23,957 nt of DNA from Candidatus Omnitrophota bacterium (lineage in GTDB: Bacteria; Omnitrophota; Gorgyraeia; Duberdicusellales; 4484-171). Positions within the stretch are counted from its first letter, which is position 1, and each line of letters starts with the position of its first letter. Positions 1 to 5,823 of the stretch are shown here, piece after piece. Where the stretch lies: assembly GCA_023228195.1 (NCBI GenBank), contig JALOBR010000012.1:1-23957 (forward strand), in the 5' to 3' direction. The notes under the pieces were generated by a model, which was not told the origin of the DNA, made no database searches, and saw nothing but the letters and a program-made list of their open reading frames with translations. Made by a program: the position numbers and the translations under genes.

Positions 1-672
1 GAATCAGAACATAAAAGGGTAAGGCGGGATATCGAACTTGCAGAAAAAATAGACGCGCCTATCCATATTACCCATGTGAGTTGCCTTGAGTCAGTTGAAA
101 TAATTGCTAAAGCGAAGAAGAAAGGAGTTGCGGTAACCGCTGATACCGCACCGCATTATTTTTCGATTTCCGAAGAAGCCGTATGGAGCTACGATCCAAA
201 TTTAAAAATGAACCCGCCGCTAAGGACGAAAGAAGACGTTTCGGCGATAAGAGACGGGCTTAAGCAGGGTGTGATAGACGCGATAGCTTCGGATCACGCG
301 CCGCATACAGAAAATGAAAAAGAAATTGAGTTCGAACGGGCAGAATTCGGGGTGATAGGGCTTGAAACAGAGCTCTCTGCCGCGATTACTTATCTTGTTG
401 AGGGGAAAGTTCTGGATATGTTTGAGTTGGTCAAAAAAATAACCGTAAACCCCGCGAAAATTTTGGGGATAAACAGAGGCACTCTTGGTATAGGTAAACC
501 CGCGGACATTACTGTAATTTCAAAAGACAAAGAGTGGGTTGTTAAAAAGAGCAGGTTTTCTTCTAAATCAAAAAACAGCGCATTTTTGGGTAAGACGCTT
601 AAAGGAGTTGTTGATTACACAATTTTATACGGGCGGATAGTTTATGTTAATAACACAGATGATCACAGATAG
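1..672 (+). CDS. pyrC: Dihydroorotase, C-terminal part (5' end outside window)
   Basis: Zinc-dependent cyclisation of carbamoyl-aspartate to dihydroorotate, the third step of pyrimidine synthesis, in the cytoplasm. The reading frame is open from base 1, so the start and the N-terminal HxH metal site lie upstream. Visible family motifs are HITHVS (metal-ligand His), the TADTAPHY and NPPLR segments, and ASDHAPHT with the catalytic Asp. The C-terminal strand GKPADITVI is typical of the composite amidohydrolase domain. The last codons (N-T-D-D-H-R and the TAG stop) are made of the CAGATGATCACAGAT repeat that fills the next gap, so the native tail probably ended near GRIVY. Function is very likely: the family is clear and carA, carB, pyrK, pyrD and pyrF follow. 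Confidence 0.93.
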   Translation, partial: ESEHKRVRRDIELAEKIDAPIHITHVSCLESVEIIAKAKKKGVAVTADTAPHYFSISEEAVWSYDPNLKMNPPLRTKEDVSAIRDGLKQGVIDAIASDHAPHTENEKEIEFERAEFGVIGLETELSAAITYLVEGKVLDMFELVKKITVNPAKILGINRGTLGIGKPADITVISKDKEWVVKKSRFSSKSKNSAFLGKTLKGVVDYTILYGRIVYVNNTDDHR

Positions 673-753
673 AATCATCTGCGATCATCTGTTCTCCCGC
701 CACCTTGGTATTTTTATTTAGGCGGGTCTGTGCCAATCTGTGTAAGCCGAACA
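652..753 (+). repeat. CAGATGATC-type inverted repeat, locus 1, with nested CCCGCC/GGCGGG hairpin
   Basis: CAGATGATC (656-664) pairs perfectly with GATCATCTG (683-691). Inside it CAGAT (666-670) pairs with ATCTG (677-681), leaving one A-C mismatch. The right side carries a second inverted pair, CCCGCC and GGCGGG, around an AT-rich loop (about 695-727). The locus closes with AATCTGTGTAA just before the endonuclease Q start. The left arm lies inside the 3' end of pyrC and supplies its stop codon. The same architecture recurs at 2000-2090, 4656-4745, 11350-11427 and 13627-13770. Confidence 0.8.
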
Positions 754-765
754 AAGTGAGACGAT

Positions 766-1998
766 ATGGAATTTGTAGCAGATTTCCACATTCATTCTAA
801 ATATTCACGGGCGACATCCAGAGATATGGATGTTAAGCATATTGCCGATTGGGCAAAGCTTAAGGGAATCGCTTTAATGGGCACAGGAGACTTTACCCAT
901 CATTTATGGCTGCAGGAGCTAAAAGCAAATTTAGAAGATGCCGGAAACGGATTGTTCAAGCACAAAAATATTCATTTTATACTTACTGCCGAGGTAAGCA
1001 GTATTTATTCTAAAAAAGGTAAAGTTTACCGCATACATAACCTGATTTTTGCCCCGTCTTTTAAAACCGTAGAAAAAATAAACGAAACATTAGGCAAACA
1101 GGGTAATCTAGCCAGCGATGGCCGCCCAATCCTTGGTTTGGACGCGGAAGAATTGGCGCGTATTGTTTTTGATATTGATGAAAATTGTATGGTTATCCCC
1201 GCGCACGCATGGACCCCCTGGTTTAGCCTTTTCGGTTCGATGTCGGGATTTAACCGGATAGAGGATTGTTTCGGCAAGCAGACTTCCAAAATATTCGCCC
1301 TGGAAACCGGGCTTTCTTCTGACCCTGCGATGAATTGGCGGCTGTCGGCGCTGGATAGATTCTCTTTGATTTCTAATTCAGACAGCCATTCGCCTTCCCG
1401 CATAGGCAGGGAAGCGAATGTTTTTAATTGCGATCTCAGTTATTATGAAATTAAAAAAGTTTTGGAAAAGAAAGATAAAAATAAGTTCTTATATACGATA
1501 GAATTTTTTCCTGAAGAAGGAAAATATCATTTCGACGGCCACAGAAATTGTAATTTAAGATTGTCCCCGCAGGAAACTAAAAAATATAAAGGCATCTGCC
1601 CGAGATGTTCAAAACCGGTAACCCGCGGAGTTTTAAACAGGGTTGATGAACTCGCGGATAGAGCCGAAGGTTTTAAGCCGGAAAATGCAATCGGCTATAA
1701 AAGCATGGTGAGTTTGGATGAGATAATTGCCGATATAAAAGGCGTAGACAAAAAAAGTAAATCCGTAGAAAAAGAATATCTTGAAGCCTTGTCTCATTTT
1801 CCTTCCGAGTTTGATATTCTTATAAAGATTACGGAAAAAGAACTTTTTTCAAAACTACCGGAAAAAATAGCCGAAGGAATAAAACGGGTAAGAGAAGGCA
1901 GGCTTAAAATTGAACCGGGCTATGATGGAGAATACGGCAAAATAAAGATTTTTGGCGGCGGAGAAGAAAAGAAAAACGAACAATTAACTTTATTCTGA
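766..1998 (+). CDS. Endonuclease Q family protein (PHP-domain DNA repair nuclease)
   Basis: Endonuclease Q nicks DNA 5' to deaminated bases such as uracil and hypoxanthine; this is known from archaeal and some bacterial members. The 410-residue protein starts with a PHP metal site, D-F-H-I-H (residues 6-10). Further metal-site candidates are H-H (45-46), P-A-H (145-147) and S-D-S-H (205-208). A zinc-finger-like set follows: H259, C262, C278 and C281 in H-x2-C...C-x2-C form. The extreme C-terminus is Q-L-T-L-F (406-410), which fits the bacterial beta-clamp-binding consensus QLxLF and would tether the enzyme to replication or repair complexes. The length suits the TIGR00375/EndoQ family. It lies between pyrC and carA but has repeat-filled gaps on both sides. 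Family assignment is strong; substrate specificity is inferred. Confidence 0.85.
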   Translation: MEFVADFHIHSKYSRATSRDMDVKHIADWAKLKGIALMGTGDFTHHLWLQELKANLEDAGNGLFKHKNIHFILTAEVSSIYSKKGKVYRIHNLIFAPSFKTVEKINETLGKQGNLASDGRPILGLDAEELARIVFDIDENCMVIPAHAWTPWFSLFGSMSGFNRIEDCFGKQTSKIFALETGLSSDPAMNWRLSALDRFSLISNSDSHSPSRIGREANVFNCDLSYYEIKKVLEKKDKNKFLYTIEFFPEEGKYHFDGHRNCNLRLSPQETKKYKGICPRCSKPVTRGVLNRVDELADRAEGFKPENAIGYKSMVSLDEIIADIKGVDKKSKSVEKEYLEALSHFPSEFDILIKITEKELFSKLPEKIAEGIKRVREGRLKIEPGYDGEYGKIKIFGGGEEKKNEQLTLF

Positions 1999-1999
1999 C

Positions 2000-2090
2000 A
2001 ACGTAGATATCACAGGTTTGAAAGCCGAAGATTGCAGATGGAATTATCTGCGGTCATCTGTGATTTGCCATCTACGCTAATCTGTGTAAA
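2000..2090 (+). repeat. CAGATGATC-type inverted repeat, locus 2 (degenerate)
   Basis: Nested pairs can be read: CGTAGAT around 2002-2008 against ATCTACG around 2070-2076, TCACAG (2010-2015) against CTGTGA (2058-2063), and GCAGAT (2034-2039) against ATCTGC (2046-2051). It ends in AATCTGTGTAA directly before the ATG of the flavodoxin-like gene at 2096. The sequence is more diverged than loci 1, 3 and 5, but the pairing is kept. Confidence 0.65.
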
Positions 2091-2095
2091 AAAAT

Positions 2096-2590
2096 ATGAA
2101 AGTAGCAATAATTTCTTATTCATTTTCCGGTAATACCAAAAGAGCGTGTTTATTTTTGATGAAGAAAATCAAAGAAAAAAGCATAAACGCCGACGTTTTG
2201 GATTTAAAGCCGGCAAAAGAAGAGAAGGCATTTTTACTGCAATGTAGAGACGCTTTCTATAAGCACAAACCGGAGATACAAGACCCGGCATTTGAGTTAA
2301 GCGCTTATGATTTTGTGGTTTTTGCTTCTCCTGTCTGGGCGTTTACTTTTGCGCCTGCGCTACGGGTGTACCTTGAAAGCGTAAAAGATTTAACCGACAA
2401 AAAATGCGCCTGCTTTTTAACCTATGGCAGCGGCATGGGCAAGGGGAAAGCCATGGAAGAATTAGAAGGGATTTTAAAGGCAAAGGGCGGCCGCATATTA
2501 TTTTCCAAAAACATGCCCGGCGCGAAAACCAAAGATAAAGAATACCTAGAAGAGCAATTTAAGTCTTTGATAGATATTATCTGTACTTAA
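2096..2590 (+). CDS. Flavodoxin-like protein
   Basis: A 164-residue protein with a flavodoxin fold: first strand MKVAIISYS, then the FMN phosphate-binding loop S-F-S-G-N-T-K (residues 9-15), and the central strand FVVFASPVWAFTFAP, where W sits in the usual flavin-stacking loop. It lacks the ferredoxin domain and the long inserts of FprA-type proteins. It probably acts as a small electron carrier or NAD(P)H:quinone-type flavoprotein, but the partner cannot be told from sequence. No good Shine-Dalgarno sequence precedes it; the AT-rich stretch before ATG comes from the upstream repeat. It is separated from the following tRNA by another inverted repeat. Confidence 0.8.
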   Translation: MKVAIISYSFSGNTKRACLFLMKKIKEKSINADVLDLKPAKEEKAFLLQCRDAFYKHKPEIQDPAFELSAYDFVVFASPVWAFTFAPALRVYLESVKDLTDKKCACFLTYGSGMGKGKAMEELEGILKAKGGRILFSKNMPGAKTKDKEYLEEQFKSLIDIICT

Positions 2591-2699
2591 AGATTACGAA
2601 TGTTACGAAAGTTACGCAGATTACGAAGGTTACAATAAGCGGTCGGTGTTTTAAAAGTAACTTTCGTAACTTCCCGTAATATCCGCAACTTTCGCAACA
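2591..2699 (+). repeat. Inverted repeat of TTACGAA units between flavodoxin gene and tRNA
   Basis: The left arm repeats (A/G)TTACGAA-like units. The right arm carries their complements (CGTAACTT, CGTAAT, CGCAACTT). The core GTTACGAAAGTTAC (2602-2615) is the perfect reverse complement of 2657-2670. Overall design resembles the CAGATGATC loci but with an unrelated unit. No gene is seen in the gap. Confidence 0.75.
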
Positions 2700-2716
2700 G
2701 AAATTGTTATTAATCT

Positions 2717-2788
2717 GTCCCTGTAGCCCAACGGATAGGGCGTTGGCCTCCGAAGCCAAAAATGGCGGTTCAATTCCGCCCAGGGACG
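2717..2788 (+). tRNA. tRNA-Arg, anticodon CCG
   Basis: The full cloverleaf can be folded by eye. Acceptor stem GTCCCTG (2717-2723) pairs with CAGGGAC (2781-2787), with G as discriminator. D stem is GCCC/GGGC. Anticodon stem TTGGC/GCCAA flanks the loop CTCCGAA, placing the anticodon CCG at 2750-2752. The variable loop has four bases. T stem GGCGG/CCGCC closes the loop TTCAATT. CCA is not encoded. It reads the codon CGG. Confidence 0.95.
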
Positions 2789-2800
2789 TAATGAAACTTA

Positions 2801-2830
2801 CGCTTTTTCAGGCAGAAGCCTGGAAAAGTG
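2801..2830 (+). terminator. Hairpin just downstream of tRNA-Arg
   Basis: CTTTTTCAGGC (2803-2813) pairs with GCCTGGAAAAG (2818-2828) through one G-T pair around the loop AGAA; the flanking C-G and G-T extend it. It starts 12 bases after the tRNA, so it may end or process the tRNA transcript. No U-tract follows, so a rho-independent terminator is not certain. Confidence 0.45.
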
Positions 2831-2842
2831 TGTAGTTGAATT

Positions 2843-2905
2843 ATCCCGCCTGAGTCAGTAAAAATTTCCGCCGGAAATTTTTACTGCATAAAGCGAAGGC
2901 GGGAT
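2843..2905 (+). repeat. Nested palindrome (ATCCCGCCT...AGGCGGGAT enclosing a 14-bp hairpin)
   Basis: ATCCCGCCT (2843-2851) pairs with AGGCGGGAT (2897-2905). Between them CAGTAAAAATTTCC (2856-2869) pairs perfectly with GGAAATTTTTACTG (2873-2886) around the loop GCC. The outer arms share the CCCGCC/GGCGGG core with the hairpin nested in repeat locus 1. The gap 2789-2959 holds this, the preceding hairpin and no recognisable gene. Confidence 0.75.
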
Positions 2906-2959
2906 GAAGAAAAGAAAGATCAAGGCTCGAGAACGAGAATAGTAAAAAAGTGAATAATC

Positions 2960-3418
2960 ATGAACATCTCAGTAATCGGCGGTTCAACTTGTTCGAAGAA
3001 AGATTATAAAATTGCACATGAAGTAGGAAGGCTGATTGCGCAGGAAGGTTGGACACTTGTCTGCGGCGGAAGAACCGGGGTAATGGAAGCTGCCTGCAAG
3101 GGCGCAAAATCTGCCGGCGGCGTAACCGTAGCGATTTTACCAACCACAGACGGTAGGGACGCAAACGCTTACGTCGATATAAAAATTCCTACAGGTTTAG
3201 GTTACGCCAGGAATGTTTTAGTTGTCAGAGCCTCGGAAATAATTGTCGCGATATCAGGAAAGTATGGCACGCTTTCAGAAATTGCTTTTGCTTTCAACGA
3301 AGATAGATGTGTGATTGGCATAAATACCTGGAAGATAAAAGGTGTAGTCCAGGTGAAAACCCCGCTTCAGGCAATCGCTTATATTAAAAGAATTTCAAAA
3401 AAGCGTAAGCAACAATAA
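2960..3418 (+). CDS. TIGR00725-like Rossmann-fold protein of the LOG/lysine-decarboxylase-like superfamily
   Basis: A 152-residue soluble protein. The first strand MNISVIGGS is followed by the loop G-G-R-T-G-V-M-E-A (residues 36-44), then GYARNVLVVRASEIIVAISG and G-T-L-S-E (103-107). These are the nucleotide-binding loops of the SLOG/TIGR00725 group. In cytokinin-activating LOG enzymes the second motif is PGGxGTxxE. Here the first part is replaced by I-S-G-K-Y, so LOG phosphoribohydrolase activity should not be assumed. The biochemical role is unknown. A structured repeat region separates it from the tRNA upstream. Confidence 0.75.
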   Translation: MNISVIGGSTCSKKDYKIAHEVGRLIAQEGWTLVCGGRTGVMEAACKGAKSAGGVTVAILPTTDGRDANAYVDIKIPTGLGYARNVLVVRASEIIVAISGKYGTLSEIAFAFNEDRCVIGINTWKIKGVVQVKTPLQAIAYIKRISKKRKQQ

Positions 3419-3530
3419 AGGCGCCAAAGTCTGCCGCCAAACGTTTATACCAAAAAAAGGCATCCGCCGCTTTAGTGTAGCGCTACGGCGTGCCGTTACC
3501 GAAAACCGTTAGAAGTAACTTGTATAATAT
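3419..3530 (+). other. carA leader gap with GTAGCGCTAC palindrome
   Basis: This short gap contains a 10-bp palindrome (3477-3486) flanked by CGCCG (about 3467) and CGGCG (3486-3490), which could close a hairpin, and a CCGTTA direct repeat (about 3493-3511). A PyrR-type binding loop is not recognisable. No strong ribosome binding site precedes carA. Confidence 0.35.
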
Positions 3531-4655
3531 ATGAGAGCTATATTGTTTCTAGAAGACGGATTTACGCTAAGCGGTGAATCTTTCGGAACAGAAGGAGAAG
3601 CTGCGGGCGAGGTTGTATTTAATACGGCGATGACCGGTTATCAGGAAATTTTAACTGACCCGTCTTATAAGGGGCAAATCGTTTGCATGACTTATCCTTT
3701 GATAGGCAATTATGGCGTAAACATTGCCGACGTAGAGTCAAAAAAGCTTCGCGCCGAAGGCTTTATTGTAAAAGAAAAAAGCAAAATTGTCTCTAACTGG
3801 CGCGCGAATAAGCCTCTGGGGGATTATCTAAGAGAAAATAATGTTGTCGCAATCGAAGGACTTGATACCCGGGCGCTGACAAGAAGACTTAGGGATAAGG
3901 GCTCAATGAAAGGCATAATTTCAACAACAGATTTTAACGCAAAAACATTAAAACAAAAGCTGGATAAAACCCCCTCAATTGTCGGCGTGGATTTGGTTAA
4001 AGAGGTAAGCTGTTCCAGGGCTTATGAATGGGAAGAAGATTTGGGTATAAGGAGGCTGGATGGTGTGGAAAAACAAAAATTTAGCGTTGTCGCGATTGAC
4101 TGCGGCATAAAATATTCCATTTTAAGAAACCTTAAAGAACTGGTTGAAAAAGTTATTGTTGTTCCGGCAAAAACTTCACTTTCCGAAATTTTAAAATTAA
4201 AACCGGATGGAATTTTATTTTCAAACGGTCCCGGAGACCCGGAAGCTGTTACGTACGTTATTGATACGGCGAAAGATTTAATCGGAAAATTACGTAACAA
4301 AGAATTAAAAGTTGCAGTTCTGGGGGTTTGTCTTGGCCATCAAATTTTAGGTATTGCTTTCGGCGGCAAAGCAAAAAAACTTAAATTCGGCCATCATGGA
4401 GGCAATCACCCGGTAAAAGATTTAGAAACAGGAAGAATCGATATAACTTCCCAGAATCATAATTTTGTTATTCCTCCGGAGACAATACCCGACAAAGAGC
4501 TTTTCCAGACGCATTTAAATTTGTATGATCGCACGCCGGAAGGCTCGCGACATAAAAAATTACCCGTAATGAGCGTGCAATTTCATCCTGAATCAGGCCC
4601 GGGGCCTTTTGACGCAAGATATATATTCGGAGAATTTATTAAGCTAATGAAATAA
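3531..4655 (+). CDS. carA: Carbamoyl-phosphate synthase small (glutaminase) subunit
   Basis: Hydrolyses glutamine and channels ammonia to CarB for carbamoyl phosphate, the entry to pyrimidine and arginine synthesis. At 374 residues it is normal length. The N-terminal CPSase small-subunit domain shows FNTAMTGYQEILTDPSY (about 30-46). The class I glutamine amidotransferase domain follows, with SNGPGDP (231-237), nucleophile Cys267 in G-V-C-L-G-H-Q, and His352 and Glu354 in F-H-P-E. All three catalytic residues are present. The ATG at 3531 gives the usual N-terminus and immediately follows a TATAAT-like stretch. It is followed by repeat locus 3 and the broken carB copy. Confidence 0.97.
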   Translation: MRAILFLEDGFTLSGESFGTEGEAAGEVVFNTAMTGYQEILTDPSYKGQIVCMTYPLIGNYGVNIADVESKKLRAEGFIVKEKSKIVSNWRANKPLGDYLRENNVVAIEGLDTRALTRRLRDKGSMKGIISTTDFNAKTLKQKLDKTPSIVGVDLVKEVSCSRAYEWEEDLGIRRLDGVEKQKFSVVAIDCGIKYSILRNLKELVEKVIVVPAKTSLSEILKLKPDGILFSNGPGDPEAVTYVIDTAKDLIGKLRNKELKVAVLGVCLGHQILGIAFGGKAKKLKFGHHGGNHPVKDLETGRIDITSQNHNFVIPPETIPDKELFQTHLNLYDRTPEGSRHKKLPVMSVQFHPESGPGPFDARYIFGEFIKLMK

Positions 4656-4745
4656 ACACGCAGATGGCCACAGATAAGAAATCGCAGATGATCACAGATA
4701 GACTTATCTGCGATCATCTGCTTCAAAATCTGTGTTAATCTATGC
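4656..4745 (+). repeat. CAGATGATC-type inverted repeat, locus 3
   Basis: GCAGATGATC (4684-4693) pairs with GATCATCTGC (4712-4721). Inside, CAGATA (4695-4700) pairs with TATCTG (4705-4710) around a 4-base loop, with the same A-C mismatch between the two stems as in locus 1. It is flanked by CCACAGAT on the left and AAATCTGTGTTAATCT on the right, and ends at the ribosome binding site of the first carB. Confidence 0.8.
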
Positions 4746-4761
4746 AAGGGAGCGAAGCGAC

Positions 4762-5805
4762 GTGCCAAAAAGAAAAGATCTAGAAAAAATTTTAATCATC
4801 GGCTCCGGTCCGATTATTATCAGTCAGGCCTGCGAATTCGATTATTCAGGGGCGCAAGCCTGCAAAGCCTTAAAAGAAGAAGGTTACAAAGTTGTGCTTC
4901 TTAATTCAAATCCGGCAACAATTATGACGGATCCGGATTTGGCTGACGCGACTTATATAGAACCCGTCACCGTTGAGGTGCTTGAAAAAATAATCATAAA
5001 AGAAAAGCCTTGCGCCTGTCTTCCTACGCTTGGAGGGCAAACCGCGCTTAATGTCGCGTTTGAGGCCGCAAAAAAAGGTATTTTTAAAAAATATAACGTT
5101 GAACTTATCGGCGCAAACGAAGAAGCTATAGCAAAGGCCGAAGACAGAGAGTTATTCAAAAAGGCAATGTCGGAGGCAGGGATAGACTTGCCGCGTTCCC
5201 GAACTATATATTCAGAAAAAGAAGGGCAAGACGCACTTAATTTCGTAGGCTTACCCTGCGTGCTGCGGCCGGCTTTCACACTAGGTGGAACCGGAGGCGG
5301 AATTGCCTACAATATCGAAGAGTATTGGGAAATATTAAAACGCGGTATTGATTTAAGCCTTATTCATGAAGTTTTAATCGAAGAGTATCTTTCGGGTTGG
5401 AAAGAGTTTGAGCTTGAAGTTATGCGCGACACAAAAGATAACGTCGTTATTATATGTTCCATAGAAAATTTTGACCCAATGGGCGTGCATACCGGCGATT
5501 CAATTACGGTTGCTCCAATTCAAACTCTTACTGACGTGGAATATCAAAAAATGCGTGTAGATGCCATAAAAGCAATAAGGGCAATCGGGGTAGAAACCGG
5601 CGGCAGTAATGTCCAGTTTGCGGTAAATCCTAATGACGGCAGGATGGTAATTATTGAAATGAATCCAAGGGTCTCCCGTTCATCCGCTCTCGCCTCAAAA
5701 GCAACCGGTTTTCCTATCGCAAAAATCGCGGCAAAGTTAGCAGTTGGCTATACGCTTGATGAGGTTCCCAATGATATCACAAAAGAAACGCCTGCTTCCT
5801 TTTAG
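4762..5805 (+). CDS. CarB copy 1, N-terminal fragment up to the internal TAG
   Basis: 347 codons cover most of the first ATP-grasp domain: the GSGPIII loop, NSNPATIMTDP, AEDRELF, LRPAFTLGGTGGG, ENFDPMGVHTGDS and EMNPRVSRSSALASKATGF. The fragment ends at T-P-A-S-F, inside the domain and not at a boundary. Natural split CarB proteins of some archaea and of Aquifex divide nearer the middle of the protein, so this does not look like a designed two-gene CarB. Alone, the fragment is unlikely to be active. Confidence 0.6.
   Translation: MPKRKDLEKILIIGSGPIIISQACEFDYSGAQACKALKEEGYKVVLLNSNPATIMTDPDLADATYIEPVTVEVLEKIIIKEKPCACLPTLGGQTALNVAFEAAKKGIFKKYNVELIGANEEAIAKAEDRELFKKAMSEAGIDLPRSRTIYSEKEGQDALNFVGLPCVLRPAFTLGGTGGGIAYNIEEYWEILKRGIDLSLIHEVLIEEYLSGWKEFELEVMRDTKDNVVIICSIENFDPMGVHTGDSITVAPIQTLTDVEYQKMRVDAIKAIRAIGVETGGSNVQFAVNPNDGRMVIIEMNPRVSRSSALASKATGFPIAKIAAKLAVGYTLDEVPNDITKETPASF
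5803..5805 (+). other. In-frame TAG replacing a conserved Glu codon of CarB
   Basis: The codons run F, TAG, P-T-I-D-Y-C-V-V-K-I-P-R-F, matching the canonical F-E-P-S-I-D-Y-V-V-T-K-I-P-R-F. TAG also terminates pyrC, carB copy 2, tauE and pyrD in this window, so a general reassignment of TAG is unlikely. Confidence 0.9.
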
Positions 5806-5823
5806 CCTACAATAGATTATTGT

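Noticed and set aside
2960..3418. Calling the Rossmann protein a cytokinin-activating LOG enzyme
   Set aside because: The PGGxGTxxE motif is incomplete (I-S-G-K-Y-G-T-L-S-E).
3523..3528. TATAAT directly before the carA start
   Set aside because: A transcript would start inside the carA coding sequence, no proper -35 is spaced upstream, and ATG 3531 gives the family-typical N-terminus.
4732..4761. N-terminal extension of CarB copy 1 from an upstream TTG-type start
   Set aside because: These codons belong to the end of repeat locus 3; GTG 4762 has AGGGAG at the right distance and matches the M-P-x-R-x-D start of CarB.
5803..5805. Genome-wide reassignment of TAG
   Set aside because: pyrC, carB copy 2, the TauE-like gene and pyrD end naturally at TAG in this window, so a global recode is unlikely.
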